This document shows, one piece after another, positions 8,962 through 20,037 of a stretch of DNA of 64,000 nucleotides; position 1 is the stretch's first letter; the number at the start of each line of letters is the position of its first letter. The notes beneath the pieces were generated by a model. That model did not search any database, was not told where the DNA came from, and saw only the letters and a program-made list of their open reading frames with translations. The position numbers and the translations under genes are program-made. This DNA is from Coix lacryma-jobi var. lacryma-jobi. Its lineage: Eukaryota > Streptophyta > Magnoliopsida > Poales > Poaceae. Location of the stretch: positions 1 to 64,000 of the forward strand of contig VDCT01000802.1 in the NCBI GenBank assembly GCA_009763385.1, given 5' to 3'.

Positions 8962-10500
8962 GTGAGTTTGATCGCGTTTCTCACCTCGCTACGGTGGGGA
9001 GATTTGGGCTACCCTCATGCGTTTCCATGAGGGAACTACTCAAGTCAAAACCCGTCTCTACGAGTCGTTCAAGTGAGAGTATGAGAACTTTCGACATATG
9101 CCTGGGAGCGCATATAAAGTTTATTTGCTTGCTTTCTGGTGATTGTCAACAGGATGAGGGCTAACAAGGAGTTGTTGCCTTCGACGATCATGAGAGAGCT
9201 CTCAAACTACTCCATATCTTGATCGGTCGGTGTGGGATTCCAAGGTTCAGGCGATCATCGAATCGCCTAACTATGAGACCCTCACTTGCGACGAGCTCTT
9301 TAGTAAGCTCAAGTCCAGTGAGATCGATGCCATGGCGAGGGCTTCTTGAGAATCCTTCTGGCCCGTCGATGGCTTTGCTTTCTGGCTCTTCTGCTAACCC
9401 CTCTGGAGGCTTTGCACTTTCCTCTCTTCTTTCTGTCACGGAGGAGCAGCTGGAGTTCATGGAGGATGATGAGTTGGCTTTGCTCGCCAACCGGTTCTCG
9501 CGCGGTTCCACAACAACTGCATGAACCGTCGCCGCGGAGGAGGACGCTCAGGATGCTTTGAGTGCGGCGACCCCAACCACTTCATCGCCAATTGCCCGAA
9601 GAAGAACAAGCAAGTCTTCGGCAAGGCGGATCATGGGCACAAGTACGACTCCGGCAAGCGCAAGGAGAAGTACGTCCCCGCGAAGCACAAGCGAAAGGGT
9701 GGCTTCAACAAGGAGTACATCAATACGAAGTACTTGGAGAAGGCCCAAGCTGAGCAGCGTGCGTTCTTCGCCACGCTCAGCGACGTCGACGACTCGGATA
9801 ACGACTTCGCTTCCTCAAGCGACGATGAGTCCGAGAAGAAGAGGAGGATCGAGGACAAGCTGAACGGCCTGTGCTTCTTCACCGACGACGAGGGGCTTCT
9901 GCACCATGGCCCTCAGCAAGGAGGTCGACGGCGAGCTGGAGGAGATCCCTCGGAACGACGATGACGACGACACCTCCTAGGTATCTCAGACCCCCGATGA
10001 GCTTTCTGCTGAGGTCGAGAAACTTACTGCCGCTCTCCTTAGTCAAGATAAGCTGCTTAGGCGTGCTACTAGAGAGTGTAAGGAGTTTAGGCAAAAGTGG
10101 GAGGATACGGTGAAGGAGCTTGAGTTTGCCAAGTCCACTGTGGTCGTTTCTGAGGAGGCGAGTGCGAGATGTGCACCACGCACATGACTGACCTCACTTT
10201 GAGAGGTAAGTATGTGGCGTTGGTAGGAGAGGTGGATGAGCTTAAGGCTAGATCCTCGCGTTGGGTGCATGCAAGTCATGTGCAGGCTTGCAAACCGAGT
10301 TGGCAGAGAAGAATACCAAGATTGTGTCTCTTGAGAAGGCCAGCTCGGGTAGCACTTGTGTGACTAGGTGCGTTCTGTGTGAGGGTTTGGGAGATGGAGA
10401 TCGCAAACGTGAAGCATGACAAGATGCAAACCGAGGAGGAAAACACATACTTCGGACCATCTTGTCATGGGTGTCGAGTGGTGAGCCGCGGCTTGGGATG
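8962..10500 (+). pseudogene. gag: gag of unit B, first zinc knuckle
   Basis: The mid-gag segment begins with EFDRVSHLAT-like coding after LTR1. The zinc knuckle CFECGDPNHFIANC lies at about 9554-9595 within an open frame at 9521-9964. The acidic SDVDDSDNDFASSSDDESE stretch follows. An amber codon at 9978-9980 replaces the glutamine codon of unit A (598-600), and unit C has the same amber. The coiled-coil part (about 10000-10460) is broken by indels near 10165 and 10390. Confidence 0.8.
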
Positions 10501-11160
10501 ATGATCTCCAGTTCAGCGTGCCGCTGGAGGTCCAGGTGTAGGCTTTACTCAGGGTGTTGAGTGCGCTTCATCTTTTGGGAAGATTGGAGAGTCGAGTGGT
10601 CTAAACCCGTGTGAGAAGCCCAACTCCACCACTACTCCCAAGCTTACCAAGATTCCACCCAAAGAGCGCCTCTAAATCCTAACACCAAGGATGGGTTTTT
10701 GTGGAACCTCCGAGAGCTCCACCCAAGAAACAATCATGGGCTCCAAAACCAAAAACTACCTCAAGAACAAACTAGACATCATGCCACCCATCCAAGAGGA
10801 GCTTATGCCACAGAAGGGCAAAGTGATCCACACCCACTACCTGAGTACCAACAATCCCCTATGAGAGCGGTGATGTACCATTGTGAGCATTGTGGGAGAG
10901 ATAGACACTTGAGTGAGTTTTGCTTTCGGCGCAAGAGAGAGGCGCGCCGTGCAAAGGAGATGAACAACACGGACATGTACCATCCTTTCCATGATTTACA
11001 TGTGCCAAATGTTCAGAGGCCTGCTACTAGGCCTAGAGGTCCAAAACCTCAAGTTCCCAGGCCTAGACCGTGAGGAGGTCGTGCCCGGCGGGAGCCTGCA
11101 GTTGTTGTAGGCTATGGACCCCGTGGGGGTGGCTTTGTAGTTGAGCGTTTTCCACCTCCA
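10501..11160 (+). pseudogene. gag: gag C-terminal part of unit B, second zinc knuckle
   Basis: A proline-rich linker is followed by CEHCGRDRHLSEFC (about 10880-10925) in an open frame at 10699-11073. An Arg/Pro tail follows, PRPRP-like, with a stop at 11071. The order matches units A and C. Confidence 0.75.
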
Positions 11161-11369
11161 CATTTTGAGTATCACGATGGACGCTCCTCTCTTAGCGGAC
11201 CACGTTTTCCTCTACGTGGTGATCGCTCTTCCCAAAGGCGTGCTAGGAATGGTTTTTCTGCTAACCGTTCTTTGAGCAGCCGGCCCAACACTGGTATTCT
11301 TCCTACTTCACTAACCCCAGTGTTGGACCGTATGCTCACCCTATGTCTTTTTATTGATGTAGGTAAACG

Positions 11370-11975
11370 ATTGGAGAATGTTTGGTTGGTGGATTCCGGT
11401 TGTTCGAGACACATGACCGGAAACATCAAGGTCCAGTCTTAGACCGGGTGGGTTTATCCGGTCCGGTCGCTGGAAAGGAGTTTATTACCTTCGGCGACAA
11501 TAGTAAAGGTAAAGTGTTGTCTCGTGGGTCGGTGCGAGTTAATGAGCACTTTGTGTTGCGTGATGTTGCTCTTGTTTCTAACTTGCATTTTAACCTTCTT
11601 TCTGTTTCACAACTTTTTGATGATAACTACGAGATTCGTTTTAAAACGAATCTCAGTCGCATTTTGGATCCTCAGGGCAATCTTGTTTGTGTGATTTCGC
11701 CCTTTGGGAATGTCTTTCGTGCGAATTTCTCGGAGTCATTTGGAATTTCTCGTTGTCTTTTGGCTGGACCTTCCTCCTCTGATCTTTGTAAGTGGCATAG
11801 GAGACTAGGTCACCTGAGTTTCGACTTGCTTGCAAGGCTTAGTTTACTTGGCCTAACCCGAGGATTGCCCAAGTTATGCATGGAGAAGGATCTCGTTTGT
11901 CATTCTTATAGACATGGGAAGATGGTTGCCGCTCCCCACCATCCAGTGACTCAGGTCATGACCAAGCGCCCTTGA
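11370..11975 (+). pseudogene. pro: protease remnant and GAG-pre-integrase, unit B
   Basis: The VDSGCSRHMTGN coding text is present near 11388-11425, but the open frame at 11382-11975 reads it out of phase. The GAG-pre-integrase region with FNLLSVSQLFDD, WHRRLGHLSFDLL and a damaged CHSC (CHSY here) follows. The change of the second zinc cysteine to tyrosine would impair metal binding. Confidence 0.75.
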
Positions 11976-12894
11976 GAGCTTTTGCACATGGACCTTGTTG
12001 GTCCGGCTCGGGTGAGTTCAGTTGGGGGGAAGTGGTATGTGCTTGTTGTTGTTGACGACTTTTTGAGATATTCGTGGGTTTTCTTTTAGCTGAGAAAACT
12101 GAGACTTTCTCTTTTGCTCGCAATCTGATTTTGCGTCTTCAGAATGAGTTCCCTATGAACTCAATGAGAGCTATTAGAAGTGATAATGGTTCCGAGTTCA
12201 AAAATTCAGATTTTGAGAAGTTTTGTAACTCTTTGGGTTTAGAGCATCAGTTTTCTTCTCCCTGCACACCGCCTCAGAATGGTGTTGTAGAAAGGAAGAA
12301 TTGGACCCTTGTAGCGATGGCCAGGACAATGCTCGATGAGCATAGGACTCCTAGGCGATATTGGGCCGAAGCTATGAGCATTGCATGCTATATTTCCAAT
12401 CGCATTTTTCTCCGAGCTTTCTTGAAAAAGACTTCTTATGAGTTGCGTTTGGAAGACAGCCCAAGGTGAGTTATTTTAGAGTCTTCGGTTGCCATTGTTT
12501 TATACTCAAAAAGCGCAATTTGGACAAGTTTGAGTCTCGTTCTTCTGACGGTGTATTTTTGGGTTATGGCACTCATACTCGTGCATATCGTGTACTTAAC
12601 CTTGATACTAACCAAGTCATAGAGACATCTGATGTCACCTTTGTCGAGACCATGGTTTGTCCTTCTTCTCGTTTTGAGCGTGCAGGTGATCATGATGTTG
12701 GCCAGCCTCTTTTGATGATGAGGAAGAGGGTGCTGAAGGGATGGATGACCCAACACCTCCTCCACCTGCTGTGCGCAAAGAGCGGCTTCTACTACGACTC
12801 ACGGTCCCGATCCCTCTTCTTCGACTTGGGGGCCGTGGGATCGGCCACCTCGAGCAGTACCTTTTATACCCGAGGAGGCGCCAACTGCTGTTGA
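11976..12894 (+). pseudogene. int: integrase remnant, unit B
   Basis: LLHMDLVGPARV, VVDDF, SDNGSEFKNSDFEKF and PPQNGVVERKN mark the integrase core. The spacer with ETSDVTF and the Asp/Glu/Pro-rich segment follows in another frame (12466-12894). A stop near 11974, a frameshift near 12090 and another near 12465 break the frame. The sequence ends at TTGAGGGG, abutting LTR2. Confidence 0.8.
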
Positions 12895-13289
12895 GGGGTG
12901 CGGATACATGGGTGTATGCCGAGTCTTTGAGTGATGAGTGATTGTCAACTGGGATAATGCGCATGTTCTTTGGCTTGTGTTGTGCAGGTGTCGAGCACAG
13001 AGATAGTGATCAGGGGCAAGGTGAAGGTCAAGTAGAGACGTGCCGTGACGATGGACCGGGAGCGGTGAAGGGCAGCCGTGAGGCTTGGACTGAGGGACGG
13101 TGGCCTGAGGATCAGCTGTGGTGGCTGGCAGCCGAGGACAGCGACGAGCGAAGACTTGTGGGACATGGTGTTTCTCGGGTCAAGACCTGGGGGCACGTGT
13201 CGTTGGACCGGGTGCACGGGCGGTGCATCCCCTCTACAGCTTCGGTTTGGTGGTGTAGAGCTAGAGAAAAACCATCAGGTGGACGGTTT

Positions 13290-13519
13290 CCAGGTTTGGG
13301 CCACAAAACCTGGGCGTGTGCGGGTGTTTCGAGTTTGGGCCACAAAACTCGGGCTGAGGACGGTTTCCAGGTTTGGGCCTCAAAACCTGGGCGCTGGCGG
13401 GTTTCCTGGTTTCGACCTCAAAACCAGGGGATGGACTTGGAGGCTGGTTCCCGGTTTGGGCCTCAAAACCGTGGGTTGGCTATGAAGGCTGGTTTCCCGG
13501 TTTGGGCCACAAAACCGGG
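13290..13519 (+). repeat. U3 hairpin array, LTR2
   Basis: There are six hairpins. The arms are CCAGGTTT/AAACCTGG (13290-13313 and 13367-13390), CGAGTTT/AAACTCG (13330-13351), CCTGGTTT/AAACCAGG (13405-13428, a stem class absent from LTR1), CCGGTTT with a decayed right arm (13451-13470) and CCCGGTTT/AAACCGGG (13496-13519). Confidence 0.88.
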
Positions 13520-14311
13520 GGCGGAGTCCGTGAAGAGGACGCAGAGCGGTGGCGGCACGCGGCGGCAATCGGTGAGGTTGCGTCGAGGCAATGCTACCAG
13601 TTGTGCGGGCGTGGCCGTCGGATCCACCTACCATCGAGTTGGTCCAGAATAACCTTAGGGTTTAGCTGGTTCGCTCTGTAAGTAGTTAGGGGTAGAGTGG
13701 GAATTAGTTATAGTTAGAATTAGGATAAGTAGGGGGAGACACCCACCTCCCCATCGATCTCAGTCATTTGCTCTTTGCTTCTAGGGTTTCCTGCTCTCCC
13801 ACATCCTGCTGTAGCAAACTGAGATCCACGGAGAAGAGAACAATACCTCTGTGCCCATGAGATTTTTGAGGAAGTGAGACCGTAATCTCACTGTTGTAGC
13901 GTGTGGTAGCCACATGGTTGCAAATTCGTGTGTTGTGATTTGCGTTTTGTTTAGTGTTCTTCGCGGAATCCTTTTTGCCACGATTTTCCCGTCGATCGAT
14001 CTTTTGCTTGGTGCGTCTTTTGGAAATCCGTTTGAACCAAGTTGTTCTAGATCGTGAGGCACTTCTTTCCACCGAAGGAATTCAGCTCTAACCTCACGAC
14101 CTAGTAGATCGGTTGATTTTATTTGGATCGGTTTTGCTCCTTAGTCCCGATTTCTTCCAATCCATCGATTCGGAGTTAGATGCGAGCCATGATTCCCATG
14201 GGATAGCTCACTAATCTCCTTGGAACTCCTCATACCAAGTCTAAGCCTTAGTGCTTTTGATTTGGAGGAGATCGAGTGGATTTCGCGGAAAAAACTGTAC
14301 TGTTTCGGGAC

Positions 14312-14581
14312 CATCGGACGCTGAGTTCGTGAGCATCGGACGCTGAGCTCAAACCATCGGAGCGTCCGATGCCACGTGTCGTCTGGCAGTGCTCTTTAAG
14401 GAGCATCAGACGCTGACCATCGGAGCGTTGTTGCCATCGGACGCGCCGGGGGTCAGACATCGGACGCTAGGGTTGCACTGTTCACAGCGTCCGATGGGTG
14501 TCCTGTAAGGTTCCAGAATCGCCCTGTTTTCATCGAACGCGTCCGTTGCTCTGACATCGGACGCTGCCAGCGTCCGATGCT
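14312..14581 (+). repeat. CATCGGACGC motif cluster in LTR2
   Basis: Repeated CATCGGACGCTG and GCGTCCGATG occur in both orientations, at the position where LTR1 has ACCGGACGC. LTR3 carries the same spelling (33124-33392). Confidence 0.8.
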
Positions 14582-14850
14582 GCTGAGTCTGCGCAGTTTC
14601 ATCCGCGGTTCGTTTGTTCGTTGTCGGTTTTGATTTCCGGTTTTTGCGTTGGGTTTCTAGAGTCGTATAGTGTCTCGCTGTGCTTCCTGGAAGCATCCAC
14701 CCTATCTCTAGGGTCATGGACACATACGAGCTCTAGGTTTGCTCTTGGGGTGGTTCTCGGGACAGTGGCTGAAAGTTTCCGAAAGGAAAATTTGAAGCTC
14801 CCATTCACCCCCCCTCTGGTCGCTTTCTGGTAGCATCTTCGGTCCTTCAA

Positions 14851-14863
14851 TTGGTATCAGAGC
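14851..14863 (+). promoter_or_regulatory. primer binding site of unit C
   Basis: TTGGTATCAGAGC lies one base after LTR2. It matches the usual plant Copia primer site complementary to the 3' end of initiator tRNA-Met, which primes minus-strand cDNA. Confidence 0.9.
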
Positions 14864-14912
14864 AGGTTAAGGATCTTCCACCTTAGCCAGTTCCAGATCC
14901 ACAGAAGGCGAC

Positions 14913-16159
14913 ATGGATCGCGGCATGGGCAAACCGCCATTTTTCGATGGGACGAACTATGCGTATTGGAAGATACGCATGTCAGCCTATCTGCAGAGTT
15001 TGGGTGCTTCCATTTGGGATATTTGCAACTCTGCCGATTACGTGGTCTTGGCTGCTCGTGTCTCTCAGCTTCAGATCGATGAGCACGATGCCAATAGCCG
15101 AGCTCGTAATCCTCTTTTCTCATGCCTGAGCATGAGTGAGTTTGATCGGGTTTCTCACCTCGCTACGGCTCGGGAGATTTGGGCTACCCTCATGCGTTTC
15201 CATGAGGGAACCTCTCAAGTCAAAACCCGTCTCTACGAGTCGTTCAAGCGAGAGTATGAGAACTTTCGACATATGCCTGGCGAGAGCATAGAAAGTTTAT
15301 TCGCTCGCTTTCAGGTGATTGTCAACAGGATAAGGGCTAACAAGGAGCTGTTGCCTTTCGACGATCATGAGAGAGCTTTGAAGCTTTTGCATACTCTCGA
15401 TCGATCGGTGTGGGATTCCAAGGTTCAGGCAATCATCGAATCGCCTAACTATGAGACCCTCACGTGCGACGAGCTCTTCAGTAAGCACAAGTCCAGTGAA
15501 ATCGATGCCATGGCGAGGGCTTCTTATGAAAATCCTTCTGGCCCGTCGATGGCTTTGCTTTCTGGCTCTTCTGCTAACCCTCTGGAGGTTTGCACTCTCT
15601 TCTCTCTTTTCTGTCACAGAGGAGCAGCTGGAGTCTTTGGGGGATGACGAGCTGGCTATGCTCGCCAACCGGTTCTCGCGGTTCCACAACAACCGCATGA
15701 ACCATCGTCGCGGAGGAGGACGCTCGGGATGCTACGAGTGCGGCGACCCCAACCACTTCATCGCCAACTGTCCCAAGAAGAAGCACTCATCTGGGAAGGG
15801 CGATCATGGGCACAAGTACGACTCCGGCAAGCGCAAGGAGAAGTACGTCCCCGCAAGGCACAAGCGGAAGGGCGGCTTCAACAAGGAGTACATCAAGACA
15901 AAGTACTTGGCGAAGGCCCAGGATGAGCAGCGTGCTTTCTTCACCACGCTCAGCGACGTCGATGACTCGAACGACGACTCCGCTTCCTCAAGCGACGATG
16001 AGTCCGAGAGAGAAGAAGAACAAGATCGAGGACAAGTTGAACGGTCTCTGCTTCTTCGCCGACGACGAGGGCTTCTGCACCATGGCCCTCGGCAAGGAGG
16101 TCGACGGCGAGCTGGTGGACACTCCTCAGAACGACGACGACGACGATGACACCTCCTAG
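14913..16159 (+). pseudogene. gag: gag of unit C, N-terminal domain and first zinc knuckle
   Basis: The ATG at 14913 opens the family's gag, 50 bp after the primer site. The N-terminal domain includes FFDGTNYAYWKIRM and WDIC, typical of Copia gag (UBN2-like), then EIWATLMRFHEG and SLFARFQVIVNRIRANKE. A frameshift near 15588 ends the first frame at 15647. The next frame holds the zinc knuckle CYECGDPNHFIANC (about 15730-15771), a Lys-rich segment and the acidic SDVDDSNDDSASSSDDESE. A further shift near 16010 leads to the amber at 16157-16159, where unit A has CAG. Confidence 0.88.
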
Positions 16160-16984
16160 GTATCTCTGACCCCCGATGAACTTTCTGCCGAGGTCGAGAA
16201 ACTTACTGCCGCTCTCCTTAGTCAAGACAAGTTGCTTAGGCGTGCCGCTAGAGAGCGTAAGGAGTTTAAGTAGAAGTGGGAGGATACGGTAAAGGAACTT
16301 GAGTCTGTCAAGTCGACCATTGTTGTCACTGAGGAGGAGGAGTGTGAGATGTGCACCACACACATGACTGACCTTCTCACTTTGAGAGGTAAGTATGTGG
16401 CGTTGGTAGGAGAGGTGGATGAGCTGAAGGCTAGACCCTCGCTGTTGGGTGCGTGCAAGACTTGTCCTGTCTTTCAATCTGAGTTGGCAGAGAAGAATGC
16501 CAAGATTGTGTCTCTTGAAGAGGCCAACTCAGGTAGCACGTCTGTGGCTAGGTGTGCTCTTTGTGAGGGTTTGGAGATGGAGATCGCTAATGTGAAGCAT
16601 GACAAGATGCAAACCGAGGAGGAAAACACATACCTTCGGACCATCTTGTCATGGGTGTCTAGCGGTGAACCACAGCTCGGGATGATGATCTCCTAATTCA
16701 AGCGAGCTGCTGGAGGTCCTGGTGTAGGTTTTGCTCCGGGAGTTGATGTGTCATCTTTTGGCAAGATTGGAGAGTCGAGTGGTCTGAACCCATGTGAGAA
16801 GCCCAACTCCACCACTACTCTCAAGCTTACCAAGATTCCACCCAAAGAGCCACTCAAGCCTAACACCAAGGATGGGGTCTTTGTTGAGCCTCTGAGAGCT
16901 CCACCAAAGAAACAATCATGGGCTCCAAAACCAAACCACCTCAAGAACAAGCTTGACACCATGCCACCCATCTAGGAGGAGCTT
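16160..16984 (+). pseudogene. gag: gag coiled-coil and linker of unit C, with several nonsense codons
   Basis: This is homologous to 601-1440 in unit A: a charged, probably coiled-coil segment with LTLRGKYVALVGEVDELKAR and ACKTCPVFQSELAEKN. In-frame stops at 16271-16273 (TAG), 16694-16696 (TAA) and 16973-16975 (TAG) each sit where A or B has a CAG or CAA glutamine codon, or a codon near it. Outside those stops the frame is quite well kept. Confidence 0.8.
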
Positions 16985-17320
16985 ATGCCACAGAAGGGCA
17001 AAGTGATCCACACCCACTACCGTGAGTACCAACAACCCCCTTTGAGAGCGGTGAGGTACCATTGTGAACACTGTGGGAGAGATGGACACTTGAGTGAGTT
17101 TTGCTTTCGGCGCAAGAGAGAGGCGCGCCGTGCTAGGGAGATGAACAATGCGGACATGTACCATCCTTTCCATGATGTACATGCGCCGAATGTTCAGAGG
17201 CGTGCTGCTAGGCCCAGAGGTCCAGAACCTCAAGTTCCCAGGCCTAGGCAGCGGAGGGGTCGTGCCCGGCGGGAGCCTGCAGCTGTAGGCTTTGGACCCC
17301 GTGGCGGTGGCTTCGTGTAG
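16985..17320 (+). pseudogene. gag: gag second zinc knuckle and Arg/Pro tail, unit C
   Basis: This open stretch contains CEHCGRDGHLSEFC (about 17070-17110), then FRRKREARRAREM and an Arg/Pro-rich tail. The stop near 17318 follows a one-base loss (GGCTTCGTGTAG). Confidence 0.78.
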
Positions 17321-17554
17321 AGCGTTTTCCTCCACCGCGTTTTGAGTATCGCGGTGAGCGCTCTTTCCCCAGCGGACCACGTTTTCCTCAGCGTGGTGAT
17401 CGCTTTCCCGTAGACGTGCTAGGAATGGTTTTTCTACTAACCGTTCTTTTGAGCAGCCGGCCCAACACTGGTATTCTCCCTACTTCACTAACCCCAGTGT
17501 TGGACCGTATGCTCACCCTATGTCTTTTTATTGATGTAGGTAAAACGATTGGAG

Positions 17555-18111
17555 AACGTTTTGGTTGGTGGATTCCGGGTGTTCAAGGCACATGACCGGA
17601 AACGCCAAGTGGTTCTCCAGTCTTAATCCAGTCGCCGAAAGGAGTTTATCACCTTCGGCGACAATAGCAAAGGTAAGGTTTGTCTCGTGGATCGGTGCGA
17701 GTTAATGAGCACTTTGTGTTGCGCGATGTTGCTCTTGTCTCTAACTTGCATTTTAACCTTCTTTATGTTTCGCAACTATTTGACGACGACTATGAGATTC
17801 GTTTTAAGCCGAATCTCAGTCGTATTTTCGATCCTCAGGGCAATCTTGTTTGTGTGATTTCGCCCTTTGTGAAAGTCTTTCGTGCGGATTTCTCGGAGTC
17901 GTTTGGAGTTTCTCGTTGTCTTTTGGCTGGACCTTCCTCCTCTGATCTTTGGATGTGGCATAGGAGGTTTGGACATTTGAGCTTTGACTTGCTTGCAAGG
18001 CTTAGTTCACTTGGCCTAATCCGAGGATTGCCCAAGTTGTCGATGGAGAAGGATCTTGTTTGCCATTCTTGTAGACATGGGAAGATGGTTGCCGCTCCCA
18101 CCATCCAGTGA
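17555..18111 (+). pseudogene. pro: protease remnant and GAG-pre-integrase, unit C
   Basis: The protease active-site coding text lies near 17570-17600 but is interrupted by indels (GGATTCCGGGTG, with an extra base run). An open frame from 17680 encodes FNLLYVSQLFDDDYEIRF, WHRRFGHLSFDLL and CHSCRHGKM, ending early at 18109 after a one-base loss in the CCCACC run. Confidence 0.75.
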
Positions 18112-19050
18112 CATAGGTCATGACCAAGCGCCCTGGAGAGCTTTTGCACATGGACCTTGTTGGTCCGGCTCGGGTGAGCTCGGTTGGTGGGAAGTGGTAT
18201 GTGCTTGTTGTTGTTGATGACTTTTCAAGATATTTGTGGGTCTTCTTTTTAGCTGAGAGAAGAGACTTTCTCCTTTGCTCGCCATCTGATTTTACGTTTT
18301 CAGAACGAGTTCCCTTTGAACTCGATGCGAGCCATAAGGAGTGATATGGTTCTCAATTCAAGAATTGGATTTTGAGAAGTTTTGTAACTCTTTGGGTTGG
18401 AGCATCAGTTTTCTTCCCCCTACACACCGCCCCAAAATGGTGTTGTAGAGAGGAAGAATCGGACCCTTGTAGAGATGGCCAGGACGATGCTCGATGAGCA
18501 TAGGACTCCTAGGCGATATTGGGCCGAAGCTATGAGCACTGCATGCTACATTTCAAATCGCATTTTTCTCCGAGCTTTCTTGAAAAAGACTTCTTATGAG
18601 TTGCGTTTTGGAAAACTGCCCAAGGTGAGTTATTTCGAGTTTTTGGTTGCCATTGTTTTATACTCAAAAAGGGCAACTTGGACAAGTTTGAGTCTCGTTC
18701 TTCTAACGGTGTGTTTTTGGGTTATGGCACTCACACTCGAGCTTATCGTGTACTTAACCTTGACACTAACCAAGTCATGGAGACATCAGATGTCACTTTT
18801 GACGAGACCATGGTTTGTCCTTCTTCTCGTTTTGAGCGTGCACGTTATCATGAGGTTGGTGAGCCTCTTTTTGATGACGAGGACGAGGGTGCTGAAGGTA
18901 TCGATGATCCAGCACCCCCTCCACCTGCTGTGCCGCAAGGAGCGGCTTCTACGACGACTCATGGCCCCGACACGTCTTCTTCCTGGGGGCCGTGGGATCC
19001 GCCACCCTGAGCGGTACCTTTGTACCCGGGGAGGCACAAGCTGCTGTTGA
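18112..19050 (+). pseudogene. int: integrase remnant, unit C
   Basis: LLHMDLVGPARV and VVDDFSRY occur at 18120-18250. Frameshifts near 18258, 18346 and 18395 break the core. EHQFSSPYTPPQNGVVERKNR resumes at 18397 and carries the catalytic glutamate. The C-terminal region with VFLGYGTHTRAYRVLNL is in the frame at 18678-19010. The spacer ends at about 19010 with a stop. Confidence 0.82.
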
Positions 19051-20037
19051 GGGGGAGATCACGTCTGCACGGGAGGCGCCACGACACATCCAGCGCCAAC
19101 ACCCCCCTCAGCAGATGATCGGCAACATTGACGAACGGGTCACTCAGTCCAGATACTATGAGCAGGGAGTTCGAGATGAGTATGATGGGCGAGCTGACTT
19201 TCTTTCTCGGATTGCAAATTAAGCAATCCCGAGAAGGGACGTTTGTGCACCAGGGCAAGTATACCAAGGACTTGCTGAAGAGGTTCGATATGGGTGAGGC
19301 CAAGCCTCTTCCAACACCCATGTCGACCACGACGGCCCTGGATGCGGACATGGATGGAGATGCTGTGAACCAGAAGGAGTACCGAAGCATGATCGGGTCG
19401 CTGCTCTACCTGACGGCGACACGCCCGGACATCCAATTCGCGGTGTGTCTGTGTGCGCGCTTTCAGGCGTCGCCGCACACTTCTCACCGTCAGGCGGTCA
19501 AGCGCATTTTCAGGTACCTTCGTTCACACATGAGTTCGGGATTTGGTATTCAGCTTCCTCCACCTCTCCCTTTGCGGTTATTCCGATGCCGATTTGCTGG
19601 TTGTCGCATTGAGCGCAAGTCCACTTCTGGGACTTGCCAATTTATTGGTTCTTCTCTTGTATCATGGTCCTCTCGCAAGCAGTCTAGTGTCGCCCAGTCT
19701 ACCACGGAGGCTGAGTATGTTGCTGCGGCTAGCTGCTGTTCCCAATTGCTTTGGATGATGACCACTTTGCATGATTTTGGTCTGAGCTTTTCTCGTGTTC
19801 CTTTGCTTTGTGACAGCACGAGTGTGATTAGCGTTGCTAAGAACCCCGTGCTTCACTCGAAGACCAAACACATTGATGTGCGCTTTCACTTTTTGCGAGA
19901 CCACTATGAGAAGGGTGATATCGACCTTCGCCATGTCGATACTCATCATCAGTTGGCTGATATTTTCACCAAGCCTTTGGACGAATCAACCTTTTAATCG
20001 GTTGAGGGGTGAGCTTGGTGTGTGTTTCCCCTTTTAG
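19051..20037 (+). pseudogene. pol: RT C-terminal part and RNase H of unit C; RT core deleted
   Basis: The spacer ending CACTCAGTCC joins at about 19150 to ACTATGAGCAGGGAGTTCG, which in unit A lies near 4409. About 690 bp are missing, including the YVDD active site, so this RT cannot be functional. The remainder reads LTFFLGLQIKQSREGTF, PLPTPMSTTT and TRPDIQFAVCLCARF. RNase H follows from about 19590 (AGCRIERKSTSGTCQF, STTEAEYVAAASC, HVDTHHQLADIFTKPL). The CTTTTAAT sequence near 19990 has one T too many compared with unit A and truncates the end. Confidence 0.85.

Larger units (their letters stand above)
8962..12898 (+). mobile_element. Copia unit B, internal fragment without its own LTRs
   Basis: It starts inside gag (homologous to 15134 in unit C) directly after the CA of LTR1, and ends inside pol (homologous to about 3618 in unit A) directly before the TG of LTR2. 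It has no primer binding site, RT, RNase H, 3' UTR or polypurine tract. The clean joins to LTR termini suggest unit B was the target into which units A and C inserted, not an element flanked by LTR1 and LTR2. Coding parts are related to A and C but carry many one-base indels. Confidence 0.8.
12899..14849 (+). repeat. LTR2 (1951 bp), 5' LTR of unit C
   Basis: It begins TGCGGATACATGG and ends GGTCCTTCA, followed after one base by a primer binding site, so it is a true 5' LTR. It is very close to LTR3 in the CATCGGACGC cluster region and differs there from LTR1 and LTR4. The base run before it (TTGAGGGG) is unit B pol, not a polypurine tract. Confidence 0.9.

Noticed and set aside
6971..14849. 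Reading LTR1-B-LTR2 as one complete element.
   Set aside because: B has no primer site after LTR1 and no polypurine tract before LTR2; both joins fall inside coding sequence.
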